Shown: positions 47,225-55,294 of the stretch, in pieces
Numbering within the stretch: the stretch's first letter is position 1
Layout: the number at the start of each line of letters is the position of its first letter
Translations under genes and position numbers: made by a program
The notes under the pieces: model-generated
What the model saw: the letters and a program-made list of their open reading frames with translations, nothing else
Database searches by the model: none
Told to the model about the DNA's origin: nothing
Assembly (NCBI RefSeq): GCF_023101165.1
Contig: NZ_CP078076.1
Location: 992,001 to 1,056,000, forward strand
DNA: 64,000 bases
Source: Microbacterium sufflavum
GTDB taxonomy: Bacteria; Actinomycetota; Actinomycetes; Actinomycetales; Microbacteriaceae
Direction: 5' to 3'

Positions 47225-47548
47225 ATGAGTGCAAAGGCAACGAGCCAGGCGACCTGGGAGCAGGACGTGCTGCAGGCCGATGGTCCCGTGCTGGTGGACT
47301 TCTGGGCCGAGTGGTGCGGTCCGTGTCGTATGGTCGCGCCGGTGCTGGACGAGATTCAGGCCGACAACCCCGACAAGATCACCATCCTCAAGCTCAACGT
47401 CGACGAGAACCCCGAGCTCGCCATGAAGTACCAGATCACGTCGATCCCGGCGATGAAGGTCTTCCACGGCGGCGAGGTCAAGACGACCATCATCGGCGCC
47501 AAGCCGAAGTTCGCCCTCGAGAAGGATCTCGCCGACTTCATCGGCTGA
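47225..47548 (+). CDS. trxA: Thioredoxin
   Basis: The protein has 107 residues, with the active site FWAEWCGPCRMVAPVLDE (Cys31 and Cys34 approximately) and the cis-proline loop TSIPAMKVF. It is a general cytoplasmic disulfide reductant re-reduced by TrxB. AAGGAG lies nine bases before the ATG. A strong hairpin terminator follows at 47566. Gene order trxB-trxA near parB and yidC is standard for actinobacterial origins. Confidence 0.97.
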   Translation: MSAKATSQATWEQDVLQADGPVLVDFWAEWCGPCRMVAPVLDEIQADNPDKITILKLNVDENPELAMKYQITSIPAMKVFHGGEVKTTIIGAKPKFALEKDLADFIG

Positions 47549-47565
47549 TCCTCCCCGGACGACGA

Positions 47566-47600
47566 GAAGGGGCCGCACCTCCCGGGGGTGCGGCCCCTTC
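47566..47600 (+). terminator. Strong terminator hairpin after trxA
   Basis: Perfect 14-bp arms GAAGGGGCCGCACC and GGTGCGGCCCCTTC enclose a 7-base loop; TTCTGCGT follows. It also lies beyond the end of the convergent acetyltransferase gene and could stop both. Confidence 0.85.
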
Positions 47601-47614
47601 TGCGTCCCCGACCC

Positions 47615-48265
47615 TCAGTGCCGCGGGGTCACGTCGTCGAGGAGCATCCCGAACGTCACGCCGTCGTCCGTCCGACGCAGCTCCGCGAAGCCGAGGCGAC
47701 GGTAGAACGCGATGGCGCCGGTGTTGCGCGTCCCGGCGGTCAGCTGCAGCCCGGGCACGCCCCGGTCGCGCAGCAGCGCCGCGAGCGTGTCGATCAACCG
47801 CCGCCCCCACCCGTGGCCCTGCGCCTCGGGCAGCAGGTCGATGTGAAGATGCGCGGGGTAGCGGTCCACGAACGGCACCCGACCTTCGCCGATCCTCCGG
47901 GCGAACGCGACGATGGTCGCATCCCTGCCCCCGTCGACACAGTCGCCCCGGTGCCGCGCCTCGCGGGGAGGCCACCACGCGTGCCGGAACCACTGCTCGT
48001 ACGCGGTCGTGTCGGGCGCGCACACCACGTACCCGACCACGCGGCCGCCGGCGTCGAGCACGAGACACGTCTCGGGGCTCCACGCCGCGTAGGGCAGCGC
48101 GAACACCTCCCCCAGCAGCCGTGGCGAGCGGTAGAGGCCCGTGGCGTCGGCGCCCGAGTCTCCGGTGCGCAGGCACACGGCGGCGAGGTCGTCCTCGTCG
48201 CCCACGCGGAAGGGCCGGAGGCGCAGACGCACCTCCGGCCCTTCGGTCGAGCGCTCGGGGCTCAC
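47615..48265 (-). CDS. GNAT-family N-acetyltransferase
   Basis: The protein has 216 residues. The acetyl-CoA site is LLPEAQGHGWGRRLIDTLAA, with the R/Q-x-x-G-x-G/A pattern, and NTGAIAFYRRLGFAEL is the usual GNAT C-terminal helix and strand. It resembles the family labelled beta-N-acetylhexosaminidase-associated or OGA C-terminal-like GNATs (YPAHLHIDLLPE is typical of those). The GTG start overlaps the stop of the PIG-L deacetylase gene. It is the last gene of the NamZ/ABC cluster, so an amino sugar is a plausible acceptor. Confidence 0.8.
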   Translation of the reverse strand: MSPERSTEGPEVRLRLRPFRVGDEDDLAAVCLRTGDSGADATGLYRSPRLLGEVFALPYAAWSPETCLVLDAGGRVVGYVVCAPDTTAYEQWFRHAWWPPREARHRGDCVDGGRDATIVAFARRIGEGRVPFVDRYPAHLHIDLLPEAQGHGWGRRLIDTLAALLRDRGVPGLQLTAGTRNTGAIAFYRRLGFAELRRTDDGVTFGMLLDDVTPRH

Positions 48266-48948
48266 GGCCCTGCCAGCTCGGCGCCCTTGTCGCCGCGCTT
48301 GAAGCCGCACGCCCGGGTGGTGCCGGCCAGGCAGCCCTTCGCGAGCATGTTCGCGCTGTAGTAGTCGATGTACCGGAACCCGTAGGTCTCTCCGCGGGCG
48401 AAGGCCTGGCCCTGGATGGCTGCCCGCCAGGTCTCGAACGCGGCGTCGGGGATCTCCACGTACAGGTCGGGCGTGAAACCCTCCGCGTCTTCCCAGTTGT
48501 CCGCGTGCAGGAACTGCGAGATGCCGTGGCGTCCGTACGGGCTGTCCACGGGGAGAGACGCGAGGAACCGGCCGCGCTCCGCGAGGATCGCCGCGCGCTC
48601 GTGGTCGCGGTGGATGCTCGTGGTCCAGTGCGTGATGAGGATCTCGGGCTTCTCCTGCCGGATGATGTCGGCGATCTGCTCCGCGGCGGAGTCGTCGTCG
48701 GGCAGGAAGCCGTCGGAGTAGTCCAGCACGCGGAACTCGGCACCGATCGCCGCCGCGAAGGCCTCGCCCTCCGCCACCTTCTGCTTCCGGTACTCGTCGG
48801 GCGCGATCGTGGGGTGGCCCCGTTCGCCGTAGGTGCACGCGAGGATGATCGCCCGGTCCCCCTCCTGCACCATCTTGGCGAGGGTCGGACCCGCCGTGAG
48901 GTCCATGTCGCCGATGTGCCCGCCGATGGCGAGTACGGTCCTACCCAT
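48262..48948 (-). CDS. PIG-L/LmbE-family deacetylase
   Basis: The protein has 228 residues. The first metal motif reads AIGGHIGDMDLTAG, a variant of the usual AHPDDE, and the later metal His lies in HRDHERAAILAERG. THWTTSIHRDHERAA marks the family, which removes N-acetyl groups from GlcNAc-containing molecules such as GlcNAc-inositol. The ATG at 48948 is chosen because GGAG lies eight bases before it; two in-frame starts just upstream overlap the ribosome site. It is encoded after two sugar permeases and before a GNAT, so the cluster may deacetylate an imported amino sugar. Confidence 0.82.
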   Translation of the reverse strand: MGRTVLAIGGHIGDMDLTAGPTLAKMVQEGDRAIILACTYGERGHPTIAPDEYRKQKVAEGEAFAAAIGAEFRVLDYSDGFLPDDDSAAEQIADIIRQEKPEILITHWTTSIHRDHERAAILAERGRFLASLPVDSPYGRHGISQFLHADNWEDAEGFTPDLYVEIPDAAFETWRAAIQGQAFARGETYGFRYIDYYSANMLAKGCLAGTTRACGFKRGDKGAELAGP

Positions 48949-48972
48949 TGTCATCACTCCGTTTCGTGGGGG

Positions 48973-49860
48973 TCACTTCATTCCGCTGAGCATGACGCCG
49001 CGGACGTAGTACTTCTGCAGGAAGAGGAAGATCAGCAGCACCGGGAGGGTGCTGATGACGATGCCGGCCATCACGATCGGCATGGTGCGGTTCGGGTCGA
49101 TGAAGCTCTGCAGCATCTGGATGCCGACGGGCAGCGTCATCAGGTCGGGGTTGGCGGAGGCGATCAGCGACGACCAGATGTACTCGTTCCACTGGCCGAC
49201 GAACGTGATCACGCCGAGGGTGATGGCCACCGGCGTCGCCTGCGGCAGCACGATGTTGAAGAACAGCCGCCACTCCCCCGCACCGTCGATGCGCGCGGCC
49301 TCGAGCATCTCGTCGGGCACGCCCACCATGAACTGGCGCATCAGGAAGATGCCGAACCCGCTGACGAGGAACGGCAGCATGAGCGAGACGATGTTGTTCG
49401 TCATACCGCCGAACCCGCCCTGGCCGAGGATGTTGTTGCCGCCCACCAGCGGCCAGTTCAGCATGATCAGGAAGTCGGGGATCAGCAGCAGGAACGGCGG
49501 CAGCATCATGGTCGCGAGCACGAACCGGAAGATCACGTCGCGACCGCGGAACCGCAGCTTCGCGAGCGCGTAGCCCGCCATCGCGGAGGTGATGAGCACC
49601 GACGCGGTGACCACGAGCGTCACGACCGTGCTGTTGAAGAACAGCTTGTCCAGCTGCAGCTGCTCGAACGCGGCGGTGTAGTTGTCCCAGGTCCAGTTCT
49701 CCGGGAAGAACCGGTACGGGAAGATGCCGTACTCACCGGGGCCCTTCAGCGAGCTGAAGACCGTGTCGAAGAACGGGACCACCATCATCACGCCACCGAT
49801 GGCGACCACGAGGTAGGAGATCCACGGGAACGGGTGGCGCTTGCGCTGACGGACGCCCAT
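48973..49860 (-). CDS. Carbohydrate ABC transporter permease, MalG type
   Basis: The protein has 295 residues and six predicted spans. The EAA loop reads LEAARIDGAGEWRLFFNIVL and the end LQKYYVRGVMLSGMK is characteristic of the MalG/CUT1 group. Its ATG overlaps the stop of the MalF-type permease gene. Together they form the channel of the sugar importer of the NamZ cluster. No ATPase gene lies nearby; a shared MsmK-like ATPase encoded elsewhere is usual for CUT1 systems in Gram-positive bacteria. Confidence 0.92.
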   Translation of the reverse strand: MGVRQRKRHPFPWISYLVVAIGGVMMVVPFFDTVFSSLKGPGEYGIFPYRFFPENWTWDNYTAAFEQLQLDKLFFNSTVVTLVVTASVLITSAMAGYALAKLRFRGRDVIFRFVLATMMLPPFLLLIPDFLIMLNWPLVGGNNILGQGGFGGMTNNIVSLMLPFLVSGFGIFLMRQFMVGVPDEMLEAARIDGAGEWRLFFNIVLPQATPVAITLGVITFVGQWNEYIWSSLIASANPDLMTLPVGIQMLQSFIDPNRTMPIVMAGIVISTLPVLLIFLFLQKYYVRGVMLSGMK

Positions 49861-50834
49861 CAGTCGTCTCCTCCGGTGCGACGGCTGATCCAGAGCTGGA
49901 GCAGCGTGATGATGAAGATGATCAGGAAGAGCACCATGGCCATGGCGCTCGCGGTGCCCCAGGCGCCGAACTTGAACGCCTGCTGGTACATCTCGAACGC
50001 GGCGACGTTCGTGGCGTTCGCGGGTCCGCCGTCCTTGGTCATCACGATGATGAGCGCGAACGACTGCAGCCCGGCGATGCACTGGGTGATGAAGACGAAC
50101 ACCAGGGAGGGCCGCAGCAGCGGCAGCGTGATGCTCCAGAACGTGCGCCAGGAGTTCGCGCCGTCGATCTCCGCGGCCTCGTACATGGTCTTGTCGATGC
50201 CCTTGATGCCCGCCGTCAGGATGAGCACGGCCGCGCCGATCGAGGCCCACGCCTGCACCACGGCGACCGCGGGGAGGGCGAGGTTCGGGTCGGACAGGAA
50301 GCCGATGGAGTTCACGCCGAGGGCGTTGAGCACGGCGTTGATGAGGCCGGCCGGCTGGTAGAGCATCTTCCACACGTTGCCGATCGCGACCACGGTGGCC
50401 ACGACGGGGAGGAAGTACAGGAACCGCCAGAATCCCTGGAACTTGAGGCGTTCGATGAGCTGGGCCACCACGACCGAGCCGCCGACCGCGAGGATCACGG
50501 CGATGATCGCGAACAGGAACGTGTTGATGAGGATCGGCTGCACGAACGTGCTGTCGATCTGCAGGATCTCCAGGTAGTTCTGGAACCCGGTGAACTCGAT
50601 CTTCGTGAGGTCGTATCCGCCCCACGTCGACAGCGACAGGAAGATCGCGAAGAACGTGGGCAGGATCAGGAAGACGGTGAAGAACAGCAGGGAGGGCGCG
50701 AGGAACAGGTAGCCGGCGCGGGCTTCGCGGCGGAAGCGACGCGAACGCGGCTTGGCCTTCTTCCCGACCGTCGTCACCGCGATCGTGTCCTCCGCGGCTT
50801 CCTGCGCCGCGGTCATGAGAGTGGGGTTGGCCAT
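49860..50834 (-). CDS. Carbohydrate ABC transporter permease, MalF type
   Basis: The protein has 324 residues. A charged N-terminus of about 38 residues precedes six spans, the first being GYLFLAPSLLFFTVFLILPT. The EAA loop is YEAAEIDGANSWRTFWSITL and a TKDGGPANATNVAAFEMY segment is typical of CUT1 permeases. MTAAQEAAE, six codons later, is an alternative start. It is coupled to the MalG-type gene. A 13-bp hairpin separates it from the binding-protein gene upstream. Confidence 0.92.
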   Translation of the reverse strand: MANPTLMTAAQEAAEDTIAVTTVGKKAKPRSRRFRREARAGYLFLAPSLLFFTVFLILPTFFAIFLSLSTWGGYDLTKIEFTGFQNYLEILQIDSTFVQPILINTFLFAIIAVILAVGGSVVVAQLIERLKFQGFWRFLYFLPVVATVVAIGNVWKMLYQPAGLINAVLNALGVNSIGFLSDPNLALPAVAVVQAWASIGAAVLILTAGIKGIDKTMYEAAEIDGANSWRTFWSITLPLLRPSLVFVFITQCIAGLQSFALIIVMTKDGGPANATNVAAFEMYQQAFKFGAWGTASAMAMVLFLIIFIITLLQLWISRRTGGDD

Positions 50835-50859
50835 CGGCCCTCCGTGGGTGGTCTCGGGT

Positions 50860-50892
50860 GGAGGGCGGGGACGCGCGTGGTCCCCGCCCTCC
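50860..50892 (-). terminator. Hairpin between sugar-binding protein and permease genes
   Basis: Perfect 13-bp arms (50860-50872 and 50880-50892, GGAGGGCGGGGAC and its complement) enclose a 7-base loop. In this position such hairpins usually protect the abundant binding-protein mRNA and reduce read-through into the permease genes. Confidence 0.65.
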
Positions 50893-50899
50893 GGTGGTG

Positions 50900-52204
50900 C
50901 TACTGGGCGTCGATCTCCTTGACCAGCTTCGAGAAGGTGGTCTTCACGTCTGCACCGTTGACGATGATGTCGTTGAGCGCCGTGTTGGTGGCGGTCTTCG
51001 CCTCGTAGGCGTTCGACGCGTTCGACTCGGCCATCGCGTAGTCGGCGGCGGCGTAGATCGCCTCGAGGTTCGGCTCCTCGGCGAGGTACTTCGGGCCGAG
51101 GATCTCCGCGTCCGTGGTGCGCGGCGGGATCAGGCCCTGCGTGGCAAGGAAGTCGCCGAGGGCGGTGACGCCGTCCTCGGTCTCGTGCGAGTTGAGCCAG
51201 CTGAGGAATTTCCAGGCCTCTTCCTGGTGCTGGCTGCCGGAGTTCACGCCGGTGAAGAAGCTGTAGGCGAGGGAGCCCACGTCACCGGTCTCCGGGCCGG
51301 GCACGGGGGCGACGCCGACGTTGGCGTAGTCGTCGCCCATCGAGGCCTTCAGGCTGCCGATCCACCAGCCGGCCTGCACGGCCATGGCCACGCCGCCCGT
51401 GGGGAACGCCTTCGTCGGCATGATCGAGGTCGAGGTGGCGCCGGTCTCGGCCAGGTCGGACTCGAGCTGCATCACGTCCTCGGCCTTGTCGTCCATGGCG
51501 GACTTCCCGTCGGCCGCGAGGAACTCGCCACCGGCGGAGTCGAGCAGCGACAGGAACGGGTGCACCGTGTGGTTGTCGCCGTCCTGGATGAGGGACAGGC
51601 CCTGCACGATCGTGTTGCCCGAGCCGTCCTTCTTCGTGGTGGCGTTGGCGGCCTCGACCAGCTCGTCCCAGTTCGCCGGCGGGGCGTCGAAGCCCGCGTC
51701 GGCGAGGAGCTGCTTGTTGTAGAACAGCGCGTAGGTGTTGAACTCGGTCGGGTAGCCGAGGATCTCGCCGTCACCGGTCGTGACCGAGGCGAGCGCCGCG
51801 GGGCTGTAGTTGTCGGTGATGTCGGCCGCGACGTCCTTGGGCGGAGCGGAGAGCACGCCGTTGGCCTGCAGCTGCCCACCCCACAGGGAGTACGAGCTGA
51901 CGATGTCGGCGCCGCGTCCGCCGGTCTGGCGCACGTTGAGGGTGGTGAGCAGCTCGTCGAAGTTGACGGCCTGCGAGGTCACCTGGATGTCGGGGTTCTC
52001 CTCGTTCCACTGGTCGATGAGGTCGCCGATCCCGGTCTTGAACGGGTCGCTGCCGTAGTGGCTGAGGAAGGTGAGCTTCACGACGCCGTCGTCTCCGCCC
52101 CCCTCCGCCCCGGTGGTGCATCCGGCGAGGGCGAGCGCGGCCGCGCCCGTGAGCGCGACGGTGGTCACCAGGCGTCGGCGGTGACGCTGTGCTGCAGACT
52201 TCAT
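50900..52204 (-). CDS. Sugar-binding lipoprotein of CUT1 ABC transporter
   Basis: The protein has 434 residues. The signal peptide ends in LALAGC with Cys at residue 29. The mature part has the family 1 fold: VKLTFLSHYGSDPFKTGIGD, the NPDIQVTSQAVNFDELLTTL segment and GYPTEFNTYALFYNKQLLAD. It binds a sugar outside the membrane. Context with NamZ, a deacetylase and acetyltransferases suggests an amino sugar or a peptidoglycan-derived disaccharide. Confidence 0.9.
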   Translation of the reverse strand: MKSAAQRHRRRLVTTVALTGAAALALAGCTTGAEGGGDDGVVKLTFLSHYGSDPFKTGIGDLIDQWNEENPDIQVTSQAVNFDELLTTLNVRQTGGRGADIVSSYSLWGGQLQANGVLSAPPKDVAADITDNYSPAALASVTTGDGEILGYPTEFNTYALFYNKQLLADAGFDAPPANWDELVEAANATTKKDGSGNTIVQGLSLIQDGDNHTVHPFLSLLDSAGGEFLAADGKSAMDDKAEDVMQLESDLAETGATSTSIMPTKAFPTGGVAMAVQAGWWIGSLKASMGDDYANVGVAPVPGPETGDVGSLAYSFFTGVNSGSQHQEEAWKFLSWLNSHETEDGVTALGDFLATQGLIPPRTTDAEILGPKYLAEEPNLEAIYAAADYAMAESNASNAYEAKTATNTALNDIIVNGADVKTTFSKLVKEIDAQ

Positions 52205-52228
52205 GTGATTCCTCTCGGGTGGGCCGCG

Positions 52229-53185
52229 TCAGGCGGCGGTGGGGGCGTGCAGGATCGTGAAGGTGCGAGTGATCTCGAACCCGGTGTTCAGGTACAGGTG
52301 TCCGGCGGCGGAGGTCTCCTCGGTCCACAGGAACCAGGCGCTGTGGGCGCCCAGGGCACGCATGCGCTCGAGCGTGAGGTGCAGCAGGATCTTCCCGAGT
52401 CCCGTGCCGCGGCTCTCCGGCAGCACCCCGAACGGGCCGAAGCGCTCCAGCACGTTCTCGTACGTGCCGTGCATGGCCCAGCCGAGCATGGCGCCCTCGG
52501 GGTTGCGGCAGACCATGATGCGCTCGAGCGACTGTCCGCCGAGCACGCCCTCGCGGATACCGCGCGACCAGTCGGCGTTGAAGGTGCCGGCGATCTCGAT
52601 CAGGTCGACCAGGTCGTCGCCCGTCGGCGAGAAGAACGTCCAGCCCTGGTCCCGGAGCTCGGCGATGCGGGCGCGCACGTCGTCGGGCATGGCGTAGTCG
52701 TTGAGCGTGCGGTCCATGGCGACCGAGGTGTACTGCGTCTGGAAGCCGACGGAGCGCAGGAACGCGTCGGCTTCGGGGTAGCGGTCGGCGTCGAGCCCGG
52801 GGAGGAAGTAGTTGGGCGTGTACGACGAGAAGTAGACCGTCTCGACGCCGTGCCCGCGCAGCCACTCCTTCGCGGCGGCCATCAGGGTGGTGGCGATGCC
52901 GTGGCGTCGGGCGGACGGGACGACGAAGAAGAACGGGATCCAGCCGGAGGTGGGCTCCAGGTCGTCGCCGTCGGCGGCGATCTGGCGGCGGACGGCGTAG
53001 ACCGCGCCGACGATGTCGCCGTCGGACTCGGCGAGGAAGAGGCCGTCGGCGTCGAAGTTGCGGTCGAGCAGGATCAGGTCGCGGAACCGCTCGTAGCTGA
53101 TGCCGTCGGCTGGCGCCGCTTCGGTCCAGGCTCGCGCGATCTCGGGGCCGTCTCCCGCGCGGAAGGTCCGGACGATGCTCTCCAT
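52229..53185 (-). CDS. Tandem GNAT-family acetyltransferase
   Basis: The protein has 318 residues with two GNAT-like halves. The first has FFFVVPSARRHGIATTLMAA, the second FGVLPESRGTGLGKILLHLT with the full acetyl-CoA motif, followed by AAGHLYLNTGFEITRTF. Two-domain GNATs of this length include mycothiol synthase MshD, but this protein lies in a sugar-import cluster rather than a mycothiol context. The ATG at 53185 has GAGGAG before it; an upstream in-frame ATG gives an unlikely tail. It is the first gene after NamZ and begins the SBP-permease operon. Confidence 0.8.
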   Translation of the reverse strand: MESIVRTFRAGDGPEIARAWTEAAPADGISYERFRDLILLDRNFDADGLFLAESDGDIVGAVYAVRRQIAADGDDLEPTSGWIPFFFVVPSARRHGIATTLMAAAKEWLRGHGVETVYFSSYTPNYFLPGLDADRYPEADAFLRSVGFQTQYTSVAMDRTLNDYAMPDDVRARIAELRDQGWTFFSPTGDDLVDLIEIAGTFNADWSRGIREGVLGGQSLERIMVCRNPEGAMLGWAMHGTYENVLERFGPFGVLPESRGTGLGKILLHLTLERMRALGAHSAWFLWTEETSAAGHLYLNTGFEITRTFTILHAPTAA

Positions 53186-53228
53186 TGATATCTCCTCGGG
53201 TGAAGGGGGTGCGGCAGCGCGATGGGAA

Positions 53229-53242
53229 TGAAAGTACATTCA
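53229..53242. promoter_or_regulatory. Palindromic operator upstream of the acetyltransferase/sugar ABC operon
   Basis: TGAAAGTACATTCA has the symmetric form TGAAnGTACnTTCA. It lies 44 bases before the tandem GNAT start in an AT-rich promoter region between NamZ and that gene. The regulator is not encoded in the window. Confidence 0.5.
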
Positions 53243-53297
53243 CCGTCGCGTCGATGTCAATAAGTTTTGGTCACGATTAACATGACGGAAATAGTTT

Positions 53298-54485
53298 TCA
53301 GCGCGGGTAGAGCAGCACGTCGTCGCCGTACGCGTCCGCGACCCGCTGAGGCCCCGCGGACAGCGCCGCCAGGTCCCGCCCGGCGTTCAGCGCCTCACGG
53401 AGGCTGGTGGACCCCCACAGGCGGTCGAGCGCGTAGCCGGAGTCGCCTGGATCGAGCCGCTGTCCCGCATCCAGGCTGTGCACGTCCTCCGGCGCCGACG
53501 TACGGGCGGCCTCCAGCACCGCCAGGGCGGTCCCCACCGGGTCATACGCCCGGTGGTCGGTGATGTGCAGCTGCACGCCCCGAGCGGTCTCCCCCACGTG
53601 CTTGTGGAACGTCGGCTGGAAGGCGATGTCGCGAAACAGCACACCCGGCAGGTCGCGCCCGCGCAGGTCCTCCGCGAACGCGGCGGTCAGGAACGGAGCG
53701 CCGATGGTCTCGAACGGCCGCGTGGTGCCGCGCCCCTCGCTCAGGGTCGTACCCTCGACGAGCCCGGTGCCGGCGAACGCGTACACCGAGTCGAGCGTGG
53801 GGATGTTGGGCGACGGCGGCACCCACGGCAGTCCGGTGGCGGTCCAGTCCCGCGTGGGGTCCCAGTCCGTCAGCGTCACCACGTGCAGGTCGAGCTCGAG
53901 GCCCTCCGCGGCGAGGTCGCGGCGCGCGAAGAGGCGTGCCAGCTCCCCGGCGGTGAGGCCGTGGCGCTGGTGGATGTCGCTGCGCCCCACGAAGCTCGTG
54001 AAGCGCTCGCCCTCGATCCCGGGGCCCGCGAGCACGGCGCCGCCCAGCGGATTCGGTCGGTCGAGCACGGTGAACGGCAGCCCCAGGCGCGCGGCGCTGC
54101 GCATCGCGTCGTACATCGTCCAGATGTAGGTGTAGAAGCGCACCCCGATGTCCTGCATGTCGAAGGCGAGGGCATCCACCCCTGTCGCGGCGATCATGTC
54201 GTCCAGGGCCGCGCCCTCGGTGAGGTAGGTGTCGCTGAACGGGAGCCCGGAGCGTTCGTCGCGCTCGATCGCGGTGCTCTCCCCCGCCTGCACCGAGCCG
54301 TCGAGACCGTGCTCGGGGCCGAACAGGTGATGCAGTCGCACACCCGCGGCCGTGAACGCATCGATGTTCCGGGACAGGTCGGGCATGGTCCCGGTGAAGT
54401 TGGTGAGCAGGCCGATCCTGCTCCCGGGGATCAGGTCGGCCCGGTCTGCTGCACGCTCCGCTCCGATGCGTAGGCGTGACGTCAT
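53298..54485 (-). CDS. namZ: DUF1343 family, NamZ-type exo-beta-N-acetylmuramidase (GH171)
   Basis: The protein has 395 residues and no signal peptide. Family features include LTNFTGTMPDLSRNIDAF, HHLFGPEHGLDGSVQAGEST, FDMQDIGVRFYTYIWTMYDA and TVLDRPNPLGG. Characterised NamZ enzymes remove N-acetylmuramic acid from the non-reducing end of peptidoglycan glycans. Many are exported, but here the protein appears cytoplasmic, so it would act on MurNAc-GlcNAc fragments after import by the adjacent ABC system. AAGGGAG precedes the ATG. It heads the leftward set of amino-sugar genes. Confidence 0.85.
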   Translation of the reverse strand: MTSRLRIGAERAADRADLIPGSRIGLLTNFTGTMPDLSRNIDAFTAAGVRLHHLFGPEHGLDGSVQAGESTAIERDERSGLPFSDTYLTEGAALDDMIAATGVDALAFDMQDIGVRFYTYIWTMYDAMRSAARLGLPFTVLDRPNPLGGAVLAGPGIEGERFTSFVGRSDIHQRHGLTAGELARLFARRDLAAEGLELDLHVVTLTDWDPTRDWTATGLPWVPPSPNIPTLDSVYAFAGTGLVEGTTLSEGRGTTRPFETIGAPFLTAAFAEDLRGRDLPGVLFRDIAFQPTFHKHVGETARGVQLHITDHRAYDPVGTALAVLEAARTSAPEDVHSLDAGQRLDPGDSGYALDRLWGSTSLREALNAGRDLAALSAGPQRVADAYGDDVLLYPR

Positions 54486-54949
54486 GGCGAACTCCCTTGT
54501 CTTTCATGAACACACGGAAGTGCCGGTCAGTGCCCGCCCCGCCGCGTTGCTGTCACCTTTTTACCAGCATGAAGCGATTTATGAAAATCATGTTCAGAAG
54601 TCTTGTGCGTCGCGCCCGTCCCTGATCATCCGCCTCCCTCGCCCCGGCGCCGGTCGAGCCCCCACCTCCACATCTCCCTCGCCCCCACACCGCCACCCGC
54701 GCCGCAGCGCGCCCGGCCCACGCATCCCCCGCGCCGCCGCATCGCGCCCGCCTCACGCATCGCCCGCCCCGCCACGTCGCGCCCGCACGCCCGTGCATCG
54801 CCCGATGCCGTACCCTCGCCCGCCCAGCCCACGCATTTCCCGCGCCGCCGCATCGCGCGCACACGCCGTCGCACCGCCCCACGCATCCACGCGTGTCGAG
54901 CCTCACCGCCGGTGCGTGCGGACGCCGCGCGGAGGAATCGAAAGAGCCC
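54486..54949. other. Gene-free interval: NamZ promoter region plus C-rich repeats
   Basis: The first 130 bases are AT-richer and hold the NamZ promoter region, with nested inverted repeats: GATTT-ATGA-AAATC at 54576-54589 and the outer pair CATGA/TCATG at 54569 and 54588. From about 54625 to 54900 the + strand is strongly C-rich, with degenerate repeats. Open frames here are low in complexity and no protein is supported. Confidence 0.6.
54717..54858. repeat. C-rich degenerate repeat, two 31-base copies
   Basis: A 31-base segment at 54717-54747 recurs at 54828-54858 with two mismatches. Shorter pieces of the same motif (CACGCATC, GCATCGC) lie between. The segment is similar in character to the C-rich array at 59373. 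Confidence 0.55.
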
Positions 54950-55285
54950 TCAGGAGGCGTCGGCGATGCGCGGGTCCCACCGGCGGTGGCGCTGCTGTTC
55001 GTCGAGCAGTCCCCACACCGCCGGGGTGAGCTCCGGGTACTCCAGGGCGATCTGTCGCAGCACGCGGTAGTGCCGCGCGGCGTTGGGTCGCACGCCGTCG
55101 TTCGCGGCGATGTTGTCAGCGCGGAGCAGGTACACCACGAGTTCGTCGACGCTCGGCAGCTCCTCCATGAACTCCCACGGGTCTTCCCCGCCCAGCAGCC
55201 GCTCCTGGATCAGCACGGCGAGTTCGTCGGCCGCTTCGGCGCGCAGCACTTCCAGGCTGGCGCGGCGTGGGACGGACTCGGTCAT
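54950..55285 (-). CDS. Small hypothetical protein downstream of sugar porter
   Basis: The protein has 111 residues, is soluble and acidic, and is probably all-helical. It starts MTESVPRRASLEVLRAEAAD and contains LLGGEDPWEFMEELPSVDEL and LTPAVWGLLDEQQRHRRW. Codon use matches its neighbours. It starts nine bases after the sugar porter stop, so the two are likely co-transcribed. I do not recognise the family. Confidence 0.68.
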   Translation of the reverse strand: MTESVPRRASLEVLRAEAADELAVLIQERLLGGEDPWEFMEELPSVDELVVYLLRADNIAANDGVRPNAARHYRVLRQIALEYPELTPAVWGLLDEQQRHRRWDPRIADAS

Positions 55286-55294
55286 CCGTCCAGC

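Noticed and set aside
47615..48265. Assigning the last GNAT as aminoglycoside acetyltransferase
   Set aside because: Only the general acetyl-CoA motif is seen; the context is sugar import, not resistance.
52229..53185. Calling the tandem GNAT MshD (mycothiol synthase)
   Set aside because: Length and two-domain form fit, but the surrounding sugar transporter and NamZ do not, and no specific MshD motif could be confirmed.
54352..55029. 225-residue open frame through the C-rich repeats
   Set aside because: It spans the namZ start, promoter region and repeats and is Pro/Arg-rich without motifs.
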